Shown: positions 17,529-26,869, counted from the first letter of the stretch. The stretch: DNA of 64,000 nucleotides from Bin55 sp965220235 (GCA_965220235.1 OZ244815.1:3612496-3676495); one strand, 5' to 3'. Program-made: numbers and translations. The notes: generated by a model not told the origin, from the letters alone.

Positions 17529-18833
17529 GTGGGTCTTTTCAGTCGCGTATTTGGCTCCGTCCAACTTACGCCGGCGGCGCGGCGTAGCCTCAATCGAGAA
17601 CAAATCACCGAACTCACGGTTCCCGTCGCATTGGCGCTGCTTGAAGGTGGCTTCATCGGCGTAATTGCGGACAAGATCTACAACGTCCCGCCCTCAGTCA
17701 TCGCACTGCTCACTGCCGCACCCATGTTCGGCAATCTTTCCAGCTACCTCTGGAATGGCGTTGCGAGCGCACGCTCGAAGGTTCCGATCGTCGTGACGTT
17801 GCAGACCCTCACGATGGTCTGCCTGCTCCTTGTCGCATTCTCGCCACCGACTACCGCTGGCATCGTTTTTCTTTGTACGGGGGTCGTGCTCGCACGCGTC
17901 TTTACGGCTGGAACGATCACGATCCGCAGTGTCGTATGGAGTCTTAACTACGTTCGGGAAGTACGGGCGCGTACGACTGGTCGTCTTCAACTCATTACTA
18001 GTCTGGTCATGGTCATCACCACCATGGCTGGCGCGCCGATCCTAGATGGGAATCCGACAAGTTTCCGGATCATGTACGTCGTCGCGACAGTTATCGCGAT
18101 GTTTGGTATTTTTTCATTTTCCCGGATCGAAGTCACCGGTGAAATGCGCCACCGGGTTGCAGAACGACGCGTTCGTCGAGTCGTTTCACGGGCGTCACGC
18201 GTTCCACTTGCAAGTTTCTGGCGCATCCTGCGTAACGACACCAATTTCGCACGCTACGAGTTCTATCAATTCCTGGGCGGTGTGTCGAACATGATGCTTG
18301 AAGCGCCACTCATATACCTTGTGTCGCGAGAGATGAACGCCAGTTACACCATCAGCATCGCGTTGAGCGTGATCATTCCTCATGCGATCGGCACCATAAC
18401 CTTACCGTTGTGGGCGCGACATCTCGATAAGGTGCACGTCGCTGAATTCCGTTCTCAGATGAGCGTGTTTTGGGTCGTCTCGCAACTCATCATGTGGGTG
18501 GGCGCGATGTTTCACGGTCTTTGGTTACTAGCGTTAGGTCGAGTGACAATGGGTTTCGCGCGAAGTGCAGGTACGTTGGCTTGGCAGCTCGGACATAACG
18601 ATTTCGCGAGCGAGCGCGACTTAGTCACCTACATGGGGATACACGTTACGTTAACAGGATTGCGCGGCGCTTTCGCACCATTTATGGGCATTGCGCTTTA
18701 CGTTGGCTGGTCGGTCAGTTGGCTACCGGACTTTGCCGGTATCGGCGCCCATGTGTTCTTCGTTGCCGCACTCATCAGTGTTTGGTCATGGCTCGGTTTT
18801 CGATCCCTCAAGCGCCACATCAATAAGAGCTAG
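17529..18833 (+). CDS. Major facilitator superfamily transporter
   Basis: A 434-residue polytopic membrane protein with about 12 hydrophobic segments and a charged central loop (RHRVAERRVRRVVSRASR) between the halves, as in MFS carriers. The start is a GTG only 2 bases after aceE, with the upstream ribosome binding site necessarily inside aceE, suggesting translational coupling. No substrate-defining motif is recognised. Its place behind aceE could mean transport of a pyruvate-related metabolite, but that is only inference from position. Confidence 0.75.
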   Translation: MGLFSRVFGSVQLTPAARRSLNREQITELTVPVALALLEGGFIGVIADKIYNVPPSVIALLTAAPMFGNLSSYLWNGVASARSKVPIVVTLQTLTMVCLLLVAFSPPTTAGIVFLCTGVVLARVFTAGTITIRSVVWSLNYVREVRARTTGRLQLITSLVMVITTMAGAPILDGNPTSFRIMYVVATVIAMFGIFSFSRIEVTGEMRHRVAERRVRRVVSRASRVPLASFWRILRNDTNFARYEFYQFLGGVSNMMLEAPLIYLVSREMNASYTISIALSVIIPHAIGTITLPLWARHLDKVHVAEFRSQMSVFWVVSQLIMWVGAMFHGLWLLALGRVTMGFARSAGTLAWQLGHNDFASERDLVTYMGIHVTLTGLRGAFAPFMGIALYVGWSVSWLPDFAGIGAHVFFVAALISVWSWLGFRSLKRHINKS

Positions 18834-18914
18834 CATCACAAACCAGGCGTGGCAAAACAAATGGAAGCCTCTCCGCAAGACACTCAACCCGATCGTGAAA
18901 GCCGGTACTAAACT

Positions 18915-20252
18915 ATGCCCGACGAAAAGCCCGTTTTGAGGACTCTATTGACACGTCGCGAACGCGGTATACACGAGTTTTTTGCTAGCGATCCCGAACG
19001 CGCAGATTGGGAGACCTGGCGTCGAATTGCTCATCCCAAGTCTCGACGCGGATTTCTAACTGGATTAAGCGCCATGGCTGGTGCGCTCGGAGTACATATT
19101 GCGTTTTCGGAACTGATGCCAAGAGGTTTGATTCCTGCGGTATATGCCAACGCGAACGAACCGTTTACGATCGAAGGCAAAGACGGTTTAGTTCTGCTCA
19201 ACGATCGTCCGTTGAATGCCGAAACTATGCCGCACCTATTGAACGATGATGTTACGCCGACCAATCGACTCTTTATTCGCAACAATGGCTTACCGCCCGC
19301 TGAGACGAATCCTTCAAGCTGGTCTCTCACCATCGGGGGCGAGTCGGTGGGTACTTCTCGACGTTACACACTGCCAGAACTGAAGCAAAAGTTCGAGCAC
19401 ATTTCACAACAAATTACTTTAGAGTGTGGCGGTAACGGTCGAGCCGAATTTGATCCGCCTGTTAGTGGTAATCAGTGGACGCTCGGCGCTGTCGGATGTC
19501 CGGTTTGGGACGGCATGCGTTTACGGGACCTCTTATTGGATATCGGCATAGAAGACAACGCCGTCTTTCTTGCCTACCACGGAAACGACCGTCACGCCAG
19601 CGGCGATTCAACTCGCGAAGCGATTTCACGTGGGGTTCACATTTCAAAAGCCATGGACCCAGATTCGATGTTGGTATGGGGTATGAACGGAGCCGATATG
19701 CATCCCATGAATGGTCACCCTCTCCGTTTGGTGTTCGGCGGCCAACCCGGTTCGACATCAGGGAAATGGTTAACAGGTCTATCGATACGTGATCGCCTAC
19801 ATGACGGTCCCAAGATGGCTCCGCCCGCGTATCACGTGCCCTGTGAACCCGTCGCACGTGGCAGTCAGGTTGCCGACGAAGATATGTGCATGCTTGATTC
19901 AATGCCGGTTAAATCTCTGATTACAAGTCCGGCATCAGGGATTCAGCATGAATCGGCGCAACGCTTACCCATTCACGGGCATGCATGGGCTGGTGCACAA
20001 GGCGTTAACTCAGTGCAACTTTCGATTGACTACGGCACGACTTGGTTGAATGCGGAATTGCACCCACCGGTCAATCGATTCGCGTGGCAACATTTCGACC
20101 ACTTGCTCTCGTTCCCAACACCTGGTTACTATGAAGTCTGGGCTCGCGCAATCGACTCAGATGGCGAGTCGCAACCGATGCTTGTACCAGGTTGGAATCC
20201 TAAGGGATACGGCAACAACGCGTGTCATCGCATCGCTGTTTATGTGGTCTAA
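18915..20252 (+). CDS. Sulfite oxidase-family molybdopterin enzyme (SorA/SoxC-like)
   Basis: A 445-residue periplasmic molybdoenzyme. It has a twin-arginine signal (SRRGFLTG near residue 42, followed by a hydrophobic stretch), the molybdenum-ligating Cys in ITLECGGNGR, and a C-terminal Mo-cofactor dimerisation domain with GHAWAGAQGVNSVQLSID. The long N-terminus before the RR motif is unusual but the frame has no better start. The next gene, a small c-type cytochrome, overlaps its end by 11 bases, which matches SorAB and SorT/SorU-type sulfite dehydrogenases. The substrate is inferred as sulfite but could be another S-oxide. Confidence 0.85.
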   Translation: MPDEKPVLRTLLTRRERGIHEFFASDPERADWETWRRIAHPKSRRGFLTGLSAMAGALGVHIAFSELMPRGLIPAVYANANEPFTIEGKDGLVLLNDRPLNAETMPHLLNDDVTPTNRLFIRNNGLPPAETNPSSWSLTIGGESVGTSRRYTLPELKQKFEHISQQITLECGGNGRAEFDPPVSGNQWTLGAVGCPVWDGMRLRDLLLDIGIEDNAVFLAYHGNDRHASGDSTREAISRGVHISKAMDPDSMLVWGMNGADMHPMNGHPLRLVFGGQPGSTSGKWLTGLSIRDRLHDGPKMAPPAYHVPCEPVARGSQVADEDMCMLDSMPVKSLITSPASGIQHESAQRLPIHGHAWAGAQGVNSVQLSIDYGTTWLNAELHPPVNRFAWQHFDHLLSFPTPGYYEVWARAIDSDGESQPMLVPGWNPKGYGNNACHRIAVYVV

Positions 20253-20613
20253 AGCACCACTCGTCACGTTCGTGTGGATCGCGCTCGTCGCATCGGCATT
20301 TCAAGCTCAGGATCAATCGAACCTTCCCGACCCGGTTCTAATCGTAGATTCGGAAGGCAGTTGGAAGCTAGTTCGAGCGCATTGCACATCTTGCCACTCA
20401 AGTCAAATCTTCAAGAATCTTCGTCTGTCACGCGATGCTTGGCAGGATGTTATTAGGCGCATGCAATCCGACGAAGGATTGTGGGAGCTAGGGGAGAGTG
20501 AAGCGAAGATTCTTGACTACCTAGAGACGCATTTTGGTCCCCAGGCAGACTCACCTAAAAGACGGAGTCGTCGCGCCCCAATTTCGCCGCGAATCCAAAC
20601 GCCCCCGGATTAG
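20242..20613 (+). CDS. Small exported c-type cytochrome, partner of the molybdoenzyme
   Basis: A 123-residue protein starting at the ATG inside the end of the preceding gene, in another frame. The first 24 residues are a signal peptide (WSKAPLVTFVWIALVASAF). One heme site, CTSCH, follows at about residue 50, and DVIRRMQSDEG supplies a possible distal Met. The C-terminal tail is basic and proline-rich. It probably takes electrons from the sulfite-oxidase-like enzyme. Longer readings of this frame starting at 20050 would lie entirely within the upstream gene and are not needed. Confidence 0.8.
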   Translation: MWSKAPLVTFVWIALVASAFQAQDQSNLPDPVLIVDSEGSWKLVRAHCTSCHSSQIFKNLRLSRDAWQDVIRRMQSDEGLWELGESEAKILDYLETHFGPQADSPKRRSRRAPISPRIQTPPD

Positions 20614-20682
20614 ACGGAGCCATGTCCTAAGTATGACTGAAGATTAGGAATTAGCTGCGAATGAAGGGCGAGATACCGGCAA

Positions 20683-21753
20683 TCAATTGCGGATACCTTC
20701 GAAAGTCGCAAATACACCCTCTCTAATGTCCAACTGCCCATGTAGTGTCGAGTCGCGTACCAATCCCGTCATGATGAAAAAACTTTGTGCCATCCGAACC
20801 CGCCCAAACACCGCTGGACCGTCGATGAAGATGTCTTGAATCGGCATTACAGAGTCATCAAGGTGCACTTCACCTTCAACCCCACTCTGGGTCTTTCGAA
20901 ACGTAGTAAACCATTCCTGCTCACCATATATGGTCTGTGCTCGAATATGCCACGTGCCGAAGAAGTCGAACTCCTCTGTGGCGAGTGAGAAGGTTGTGAA
21001 GTTCTCCAACAACGCCCAACAAACTGGCGGCACAATGTGATCGAGCATCGCGGAGTAGACCTGCCCATGGGGAGTTTGAGTGATCGTGCGCATGATCGTA
21101 CCGTCATCATCGCAATCTCTAGCCAACTGCGTTAAGCCTCGGAAACTCTTTATGTACTCCGCGGTCGATTGTTGCCGTTCAGCAGTCCCGTAGTAGATCT
21201 CTGACGGACGAAGTCCTGCATCTTCAAATCGTTCTGTCGGATCAGACAGTACCGCTGGGAATATCTCGTATTGCCCGTTCTGGTGCTCCATCCAGTGCTC
21301 CATCATCTCAGGATCGCTGACGACTTTCTCTCCTTGCTCATTTTCAAGCGATCTGACGATGAGTCCTGCAAGGTTGCCAGTCTGTCGGCGAACGTTCTCA
21401 GCGATCTGGAAAAAGGCACTCTGTCGTGCTCGTAGTTCAGTCGCTTCTAGTACTTCAGTCTGTTTTGCCGAATTGAGATTCGTTTGTTTCAACGCCTCAG
21501 TGTTTGACGCTAGTTCTCGCTGTTGAATGAACAAACCGATCACCAACCATAGAAATGCGAGCGGCGCGAAAAAACCCTCTAAGAACCCGCCAATTGCATC
21601 TGCACTTTGATCAACGAATGACATCCAACCGTCAAGGAAAACGATGTAGATAAGTCCGCCGAAGATCCACACCGTTGTGAGGGAAATCCCTAAGCCAAGC
21701 AGCCATTTGCGATCCGGCAATTTCGTCTCTGAACTGTCTTTTTCGTCATTCAC
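20683..21753 (-). CDS. Membrane protein of unknown function, two transmembrane segments
   Basis: A 356-residue protein that I do not recognise. Residues about 18–42 and 56–78 are membrane-spanning, followed by a polar, probably coiled-coil region (QQRELASNTEALKQTNLN) and a soluble domain of about 230 residues. The layout resembles phage-island and accessory membrane proteins with a short N-terminal anchor and a long cytoplasmic domain. The start is a GTG. It is convergent with the cytochrome gene and lies 65 bases beyond the SDR gene on the same strand. Confidence 0.6.
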   Translation of the reverse strand: MNDEKDSSETKLPDRKWLLGLGISLTTVWIFGGLIYIVFLDGWMSFVDQSADAIGGFLEGFFAPLAFLWLVIGLFIQQRELASNTEALKQTNLNSAKQTEVLEATELRARQSAFFQIAENVRRQTGNLAGLIVRSLENEQGEKVVSDPEMMEHWMEHQNGQYEIFPAVLSDPTERFEDAGLRPSEIYYGTAERQQSTAEYIKSFRGLTQLARDCDDDGTIMRTITQTPHGQVYSAMLDHIVPPVCWALLENFTTFSLATEEFDFFGTWHIRAQTIYGEQEWFTTFRKTQSGVEGEVHLDDSVMPIQDIFIDGPAVFGRVRMAQSFFIMTGLVRDSTLHGQLDIREGVFATFEGIRN

Positions 21754-21818
21754 GATGATGACTCAACTGTGTTCACTGAAGTCTCGGCGAATTCGCATCC
21801 CCGGAGATTCAGAATGGC

Positions 21819-22703
21819 TCAGGTTCTCGGTCTCGGTTGCCTTCGCTCTCGCGGTTTCGCGCCGGTCATATCCATGAGCGTGTCAATGTGCGGTACCAAA
21901 TCTTCGTACGTCGCACCCGCGCCTAGGGACACCCCGGGGTTTACCACAATTTCGCTTCGCGAATAGTTGCCGCCACTCGCATGAATAACGCAACCATTTG
22001 GCGCACCTTCGCTGCACATGAATAGCACCGCCGGGCTGACAAGCGATGGACTCCGGTTGGGATCTGGATCCGAAATGTCTTCGTCACGACCCGGCACAGT
22101 ATTCGTCATTCGCGTTGCCGCGCCAGGTCCTAAGCAGTTCACGTGAACGTTTCGGGGACCGCCTTCTAACGCGAGTACATTAGCTAACCCCAACATACCC
22201 ATCTTCGCTGCACCATAGTTCGATTGACCGTAGTTACCAAATATCCCGGACCCCGAACTCGTGAAGACTATCCGACCGTATCGTTGGTCGTACATATGAG
22301 GCCACGCCGCATGAGTTACGTAGGCTGTACCCGTCAAGTGCACCTGCATGACCAAATCGAAGTCATCAAGCGATACCTTCTTGAACGTTTTGTCGCGAAG
22401 AATCCCAGCGTTGTTAACCAATATATCGATACGACCGAAATTAGAAATCGCATCGTCGATGATGCTCTTCGCGCCGTCTCGATCGGCGACGGATGCTTTA
22501 TTGGCGACCGCTTCACCGCCTAGCTCGTTGATCTCCGCGACAACTTGATCGGCCATATCGCCTGCGCCGTCTCCAGAGACGCTCCCACCGAGATCGTTAA
22601 CCACCACTTTGGCACCGCGTTTTGCGAATTCAATGGCGTGAGAGCGACCAATCCCGCCGCCTGCACCAGTAATAACCGCAACTTTGCCTTCAAATTCCGA
22701 CAT
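21819..22703 (-). CDS. SDR oxidoreductase, (3R)-hydroxyacyl-CoA dehydrogenase-like
   Basis: A classical short-chain dehydrogenase of 294 residues. The NAD site is VITGAGGGIG, NNAG is present, and the catalytic Ser, Tyr and Lys lie in SSGSGIFG and SNYGAAK. The stretch VVVNDLGGSVSGDG is typical of the dehydrogenase domain of multifunctional enzyme type 2 (HSD17B4-like), which oxidises 3-hydroxyacyl-CoA. A strong AGGAGGA precedes the ATG. No hydratase is adjacent, but a MaoC gene lies about 4 kb away. It is divergent from the next gene. Confidence 0.85.
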   Translation of the reverse strand: MSEFEGKVAVITGAGGGIGRSHAIEFAKRGAKVVVNDLGGSVSGDGAGDMADQVVAEINELGGEAVANKASVADRDGAKSIIDDAISNFGRIDILVNNAGILRDKTFKKVSLDDFDLVMQVHLTGTAYVTHAAWPHMYDQRYGRIVFTSSGSGIFGNYGQSNYGAAKMGMLGLANVLALEGGPRNVHVNCLGPGAATRMTNTVPGRDEDISDPDPNRSPSLVSPAVLFMCSEGAPNGCVIHASGGNYSRSEIVVNPGVSLGAGATYEDLVPHIDTLMDMTGAKPRERRQPRPRT

Positions 22704-22812
22704 GCTTCCTCCTGTTCTTAACCCATTTATGTTAGTCGCCCAAGGTGTGCGCTAATTCGTCAATTTTCTAAGGCTTATTGTTGGTAGCTGAGATTATGAA
22801 TTTGAGCGGCCC

Positions 22813-23640
22813 ATGTCTAGCATCCTGATCCTGCACCCCGGCGAAATGGGTTCGTCATTGGGGGCATGTCTTCGCAGCAACCGGCACGATGTTGGTTGGG
22901 TTTCCAAAACTCGCTCTCCTGCGACGCGCAAGCGTGCTGAAGCTGACGCATTTATCGAATACACCAACCTTCCACTTGCGTTGGAGAACGCCGATGTCGT
23001 CATATCCATTTGCCCTCCCGAATTCGCAGAGGCAACCGCAGAATCCGTTATCGAACTGGATTTCAAAGGGATTTATGTCGATGCGAATGCAACCTCACCA
23101 ATGACGGCGGGGCGAATCGCAACCTTGGTTGGTGAGAATTACGTCGACGGTAGCATCATTGGACCGCCTGCAAGACGAGCTGGCGCAACGCGCATGTATC
23201 TGTCTGGTGCGAGAGCGTCGTTTATTCGTGACCTCTTTGACGGAACGTTCGCAAGTCCGACCGACCTAGGTTCTGCCGCTACTGCGGCTTCCGCGTTAAA
23301 AATGTGTTACGCAGCCTACACCAAAGGTACATCCGCATTGTTGCTCAACATACGTGCACTTGCCTCGGCTAACGATGTCACGGACGCTTTGTTAGGCGAG
23401 TGGTCGATATCGCAACCTGAATTGCACGCACGTAGCGAACGAACAGGACCTTCAGTAAGTCGAAAAGCGTGGCGATTTGCTGCAGAAATGCGCGAAATCG
23501 CAAGCACTTTCGCAGCAAACGGATTACCCAATGGCTTCCATGAAGGTGCCGCGCAGGTCTACGAACGCCTATCGGAATTCAAGGATGCGCCACCCACCGC
23601 TACCGTAGACCTGGTGGCTAAACTGCTAAAGAACGTGTGA
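22813..23640 (+). CDS. NAD(P)-binding 6-phosphogluconate dehydrogenase-like protein (DUF1932 type)
   Basis: A 275-residue oxidoreductase. The N-terminal Rossmann motif is ILILHPGEMGSSLGACL, followed by ADVVISICPPEFAEA and DANATSPMTAGRIA, as in β-hydroxyacid dehydrogenases. The C-terminal half (ALKMCYAAYTKGTSALLLNI) matches the DUF1932 helical domain. The catalytic Lys of the superfamily probably corresponds to the Lys in ALKMCYAA. Substrate unknown. It stands alone between a divergent SDR gene and a convergent serine hydrolase, whose stop lies 1 base away. Confidence 0.75.
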   Translation: MSSILILHPGEMGSSLGACLRSNRHDVGWVSKTRSPATRKRAEADAFIEYTNLPLALENADVVISICPPEFAEATAESVIELDFKGIYVDANATSPMTAGRIATLVGENYVDGSIIGPPARRAGATRMYLSGARASFIRDLFDGTFASPTDLGSAATAASALKMCYAAYTKGTSALLLNIRALASANDVTDALLGEWSISQPELHARSERTGPSVSRKAWRFAAEMREIASTFAANGLPNGFHEGAAQVYERLSEFKDAPPTATVDLVAKLLKNV

Positions 23641-23641
23641 T

Positions 23642-24946
23642 CTATTCGTATACGAGTGCGCTCCGAACGGTACGATGTAGATCGCGGGAGAGTGGTACGC
23701 CACCTCCCATGCGCTGAATCATGCCGACCACGATGAGGTCTTCGACAGGATCAATCCAAAACACCGTTCCTGCCGCACCTCCCCAGTTGTACTCACCATG
23801 CGAGCGACCTGCCGTCGACGGACCGGTGTTCACGCCGAAACCTAGTCCGAATCCGAAATTGCGTGCACCTGATCCCAACATCGCGCCAGGATCTTCACCG
23901 GTTCTACCTTCAGCATGGATCGCCTCATCTAAATGATTACGCCGCATCTCTTCAACAGTTTCAGCCTTGAGAATGCGTACGCCATTAAGCTCTCCTCCGT
24001 TCGCGACAGCTCGAGCGAACGTCATGTAGTCGTGCGCCGTGGAGACGAGGCCACCGCCACCAGAGAAAAACGTGACATTGCGGTATGACTCAAAACTCTG
24101 CGGACCAGACTGAATGAGATGGTTCATTGACCGGCTCCAACTGTGGTTCGGTAGGAACCGATCGAATTTATCTTCCGGTACACCAAAGAACGTGTCTTCC
24201 ATCCCTAACGGACCGAAGATGTTCTCCTGGAGATACACGTCAAACGTCTTCCCGCTCAAGCGCTCAATCAACAGTCCTTGAACATCAACCGCAATGCTGT
24301 ACTGCCAGCGTGTTGCGGGTTCGTGCATCAGTGGAATATCAGCAACCTTCATTGCGAATTCCTCTAAGTCCTTCGAACCAAGTACGTTTTCATTTCTAAT
24401 TCGTTGATCAACTGGGTGACCAGTAAATACGTAACCGAACCCCGCCGTGTGCGTGAGCAGGTTGCGGATTGTGATCGGATTTTTAGGCGGTGTGGGTTCG
24501 CCTTCTGGATTGTGAACTTTTAAATCGGCGAACTCCGGAATGTATTTGTCGAGTCGGTCGTCTAATTCAAACTTACCTTGCTCGTGTAGTTGCATTAACG
24601 CAACGCCGGTGATAGGTTTCGTCATTGAATAGATTCGAAACAGGTCGTCTTCCTTGACCGGTCGTTCGTCCTCAAGACCACGATTCCCTACGGCTTTCGT
24701 ATAGACCACTTCGTTCTGATAAGACACCGACACGACGATGCCTGCGACGCTTCCTTCCTCGACATACTCGGCCATCATTTCATCGACGGCTGATAACGCT
24801 GCTTTATCAATCGAAACACTTGTTTTACCGTGCCAAGTCGGCTCCGACGAGGTCGCCTCATCTGTACCTGCTGGTTGCGCCAAGAGCGCAACGCTGGCAA
24901 GAAGCAACACGACGTGCGCAAACCAGCGAAATGCATTCATGTCCAT
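23642..24946 (-). CDS. Exported serine hydrolase, class C β-lactamase/esterase family
   Basis: A 434-residue penicillin-binding-protein-like hydrolase. It has a signal peptide (hydrophobic 8–23, ending LAQPAG), the nucleophile motif SMTK at 107–110, a Tyr motif in RWQYSIAVD, and a C-terminal HGEYNWGGAAG in place of KTG. Such proteins are mostly esterases or D-aminopeptidases rather than drug-resistance enzymes. The start at 24946 is chosen because GGGAG lies 5 bases upstream; a longer reading from 24967 has none. It is divergent from bioB. Confidence 0.85.
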   Translation of the reverse strand: MDMNAFRWFAHVVLLLASVALLAQPAGTDEATSSEPTWHGKTSVSIDKAALSAVDEMMAEYVEEGSVAGIVVSVSYQNEVVYTKAVGNRGLEDERPVKEDDLFRIYSMTKPITGVALMQLHEQGKFELDDRLDKYIPEFADLKVHNPEGEPTPPKNPITIRNLLTHTAGFGYVFTGHPVDQRIRNENVLGSKDLEEFAMKVADIPLMHEPATRWQYSIAVDVQGLLIERLSGKTFDVYLQENIFGPLGMEDTFFGVPEDKFDRFLPNHSWSRSMNHLIQSGPQSFESYRNVTFFSGGGGLVSTAHDYMTFARAVANGGELNGVRILKAETVEEMRRNHLDEAIHAEGRTGEDPGAMLGSGARNFGFGLGFGVNTGPSTAGRSHGEYNWGGAAGTVFWIDPVEDLIVVGMIQRMGGGVPLSRDLHRTVRSALVYE

Positions 24947-25039
24947 CACGACTCCCAATATCACCAACAGCTAGAATTGCCGAATTAAACGTATGCCAGA
25001 CGCGCATAAGCACATGAGCGGCTCAGCCCGTAGTAACCT

Positions 25040-26044
25040 TTGATTCGGACGATTCACTTGACTAACTCTCGGCGCCATGACTGGCAAAAAAACGAGGTGC
25101 TCGCCTTGTTCGAGCGGCCATTCAGCGACCTTATGTTTAAGGCGCAGTCTATACACCGGGAGCATTTTGATCCCAACAAAGTTCAACTGAGCACGCTTCT
25201 CAGCATTAAGACTGGCGGATGCCCTGAAGACTGTAAATACTGTCCTCAGAGCGTGCATTTTGATACGGGATTGGACGTGCATGGTTTGTTGCCGATGGAA
25301 GATGTCGTCCAAGCCGCGCGCAACGCCAAAGCGGATGGTGCCTCGCGTTTTTGCATGGGTGCAGCCTGGCGCAGTCCAACAGGACGCCAGGTAGAGCAGG
25401 TTGCCGAACTCGTTCGCGCCGTGAACGATGAAGGACTTGAGACTTGTGTGACACTCGGTATGTTGAGCGACGACAAGGCTCGATGTCTTGCTGATGCGGG
25501 ATTAGCGTACTACAACCACAACCTTGACACCTCGCCTGAGTACTACGGCGACATCATTACGACACGCACGTATCAGGATCGTCTGGACACGCTGTCCGCA
25601 GTCCGCGATGCCGGCATCAACGTGTGTTGCGGCGGGATTGTGGGGATGGGTGAGTCACGCGAAGACCGTGCAGGACTACTCCAACAACTCGCGAATCTAC
25701 CTCAACATCCCGAATCTGTACCCATCAATATGCTCGTACGGGTCGAAGGCACCCCACTAAGCGAATCAGAAGGGATTTCGAGCATTGAATTCGTCCGTAC
25801 GGTTTGCGTTGCACGGATTCTCATGCCTCGATCTTTTGTCAGACTATCTGCCGGTCGCACCGAAATGAGTGACGAAGCACAAACACTCTGCTATCTCGCC
25901 GGCGCAAACTCGGTTTTCTGCGGGGAACGGTTACTTACCACACCAAACCCGGAGAACGAAGAAGACAAAGTGCTATTCGACCAGCTCGGCATCGAGCCGC
26001 TCGATATTGCGACCGAAGAAGCACCGATTCGTGCTGTACTTTGA
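25040..26044 (+). CDS. bioB: Biotin synthase
   Basis: A radical-SAM enzyme inserting sulfur into dethiobiotin, the last step of biotin synthesis. The CPEDCKYC cluster motif binds the 4Fe-4S/SAM centre, and the rest (FDPNKVQLSTLLSIKTG, YYNHNLDTSPEYY, the C-terminal AGANSVFCGERLLTT) is full-length BioB, 334 residues. The start is uncertain: TTG at 25040 or TTG at 25058. The MaoC gene overlaps its 3' end. No other bio genes or BirA operator are seen here, although a biotin-dependent carboxylase lies at the right edge. Confidence 0.93.
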   Translation: MIRTIHLTNSRRHDWQKNEVLALFERPFSDLMFKAQSIHREHFDPNKVQLSTLLSIKTGGCPEDCKYCPQSVHFDTGLDVHGLLPMEDVVQAARNAKADGASRFCMGAAWRSPTGRQVEQVAELVRAVNDEGLETCVTLGMLSDDKARCLADAGLAYYNHNLDTSPEYYGDIITTRTYQDRLDTLSAVRDAGINVCCGGIVGMGESREDRAGLLQQLANLPQHPESVPINMLVRVEGTPLSESEGISSIEFVRTVCVARILMPRSFVRLSAGRTEMSDEAQTLCYLAGANSVFCGERLLTTPNPENEEDKVLFDQLGIEPLDIATEEAPIRAVL

Positions 26045-26486
26045 CGATATCGAAATTGGGTATCGCAGCAAAGTAGGGACCTACACGCTTACCGAGACAG
26101 AAGTCGTCGAGTTTGCGTCAAGATGGGACCCGCAACCGTTCCACATTGATAAAGAAGCCGCGACAAATTCGATTTTTGGCGGATTAACAGCTTCATCGCT
26201 GCACTTATTTGCAATCTGCACTCGATTGTTCTTCGATCATGAAGACCATATTCAGATTCTCGCGATGCTCGGTAAGGAAGCGATCCGCATTCCGAACCCT
26301 GCTAGACCTGGCGACTTACTAACCTATACCACGGAGTGTATTAAGAAAAAGCCCTCATCGTCGCGACCCGACCGCGGCGTGATTACATTGAGCGATACGC
26401 TAGCCAATCAACGTAATGAGCAAGTCCTGACACAGCAAGTCGCATTGCTGGTGGCGAGACAATCAATTGGCGAAACCGAACCATAA
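26031..26486 (+). CDS. MaoC-like (R)-specific enoyl-CoA hydratase/dehydratase
   Basis: A 151-residue hot-dog-fold protein. The catalytic pair is in RWDPQPFHIDKEAA (Asp and His five residues apart), followed by GGLTASSLHLFA, the typical MaoC layout. The GTG at 26031 is chosen as start; the frame is open further upstream, but that part would lie wholly inside bioB. The 14-base overlap with bioB suggests coupled translation. It probably hydrates an enoyl-CoA or acts in a related acyl-thioester step. Confidence 0.82.
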   Translation: MLYFDDIEIGYRSKVGTYTLTETEVVEFASRWDPQPFHIDKEAATNSIFGGLTASSLHLFAICTRLFFDHEDHIQILAMLGKEAIRIPNPARPGDLLTYTTECIKKKPSSSRPDRGVITLSDTLANQRNEQVLTQQVALLVARQSIGETEP

Positions 26487-26518
26487 CGTTCGTATCGGAA
26501 GACGCTTGACCCGACAGG

Positions 26519-26764
26519 TTAGTGAAAATCTGGCGGCTCCCGCATTGGTTCCCGTACCGGAAGCTCAAGGTCGAACGGTCCTACTTCAGCGAAGCACTCG
26601 CGCGTGAACGAGATTAAGTCAGTAGGGGTTGGAAACTCGTCTGCAACAGCCTCTTGCAATACCGCTCGAACTTCCTCCGCCATTGAACGATTGTGCGCAT
26701 CCGCTCGCATTTTGAGACGACTTACCACTTTGTCGTCATGGCTATGAATCGTGATGCTAGCCAT
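26519..26764 (-). CDS. Orphan FitA/VapB-type ribbon-helix-helix antitoxin
   Basis: An 81-residue protein whose first 50 residues (MASITIHSHDDKVVSRLK and then ADAHNRSMAEEVRAVL) match the Arc-like DNA-binding fold of FitA/VapB antitoxins. The C-terminal half is proline-rich and would wrap a PIN-domain toxin. No PIN toxin gene follows: the next gene downstream is the convergent maoC 32 bases away. It may be a remnant, act in trans, or work only as a repressor. A GTG two codons upstream (26770) is an alternative start. Confidence 0.72.
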   Translation of the reverse strand: MASITIHSHDDKVVSRLKMRADAHNRSMAEEVRAVLQEAVADEFPTPTDLISFTRECFAEVGPFDLELPVREPMREPPDFH

Positions 26765-26869
26765 ATCCACTTATTTCCAGATATTTCGATGGGCGACTTC
26801 AATGAGATCGATTGTATGATCGATCCTTGAACTAACAGAATCGAATTTCTTGAGTGTGCGCCGGGCTCC

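Noticed and set aside
19462..19902. Reverse-strand frame of 146 codons within the molybdoenzyme gene
   Set aside because: It is Arg- and Cys-rich, typical of a shadow of a real gene on the other strand.
23642..24946. Antibiotic-resistance β-lactamase
   Set aside because: The SxxK motif is shared with esterases and peptidases; the third motif is not the usual KTG, and no AmpR-like regulator is present.
24947..25039. BirA operator before bioB
   Set aside because: The expected long dyad of the TTGTAAACC type was not found.
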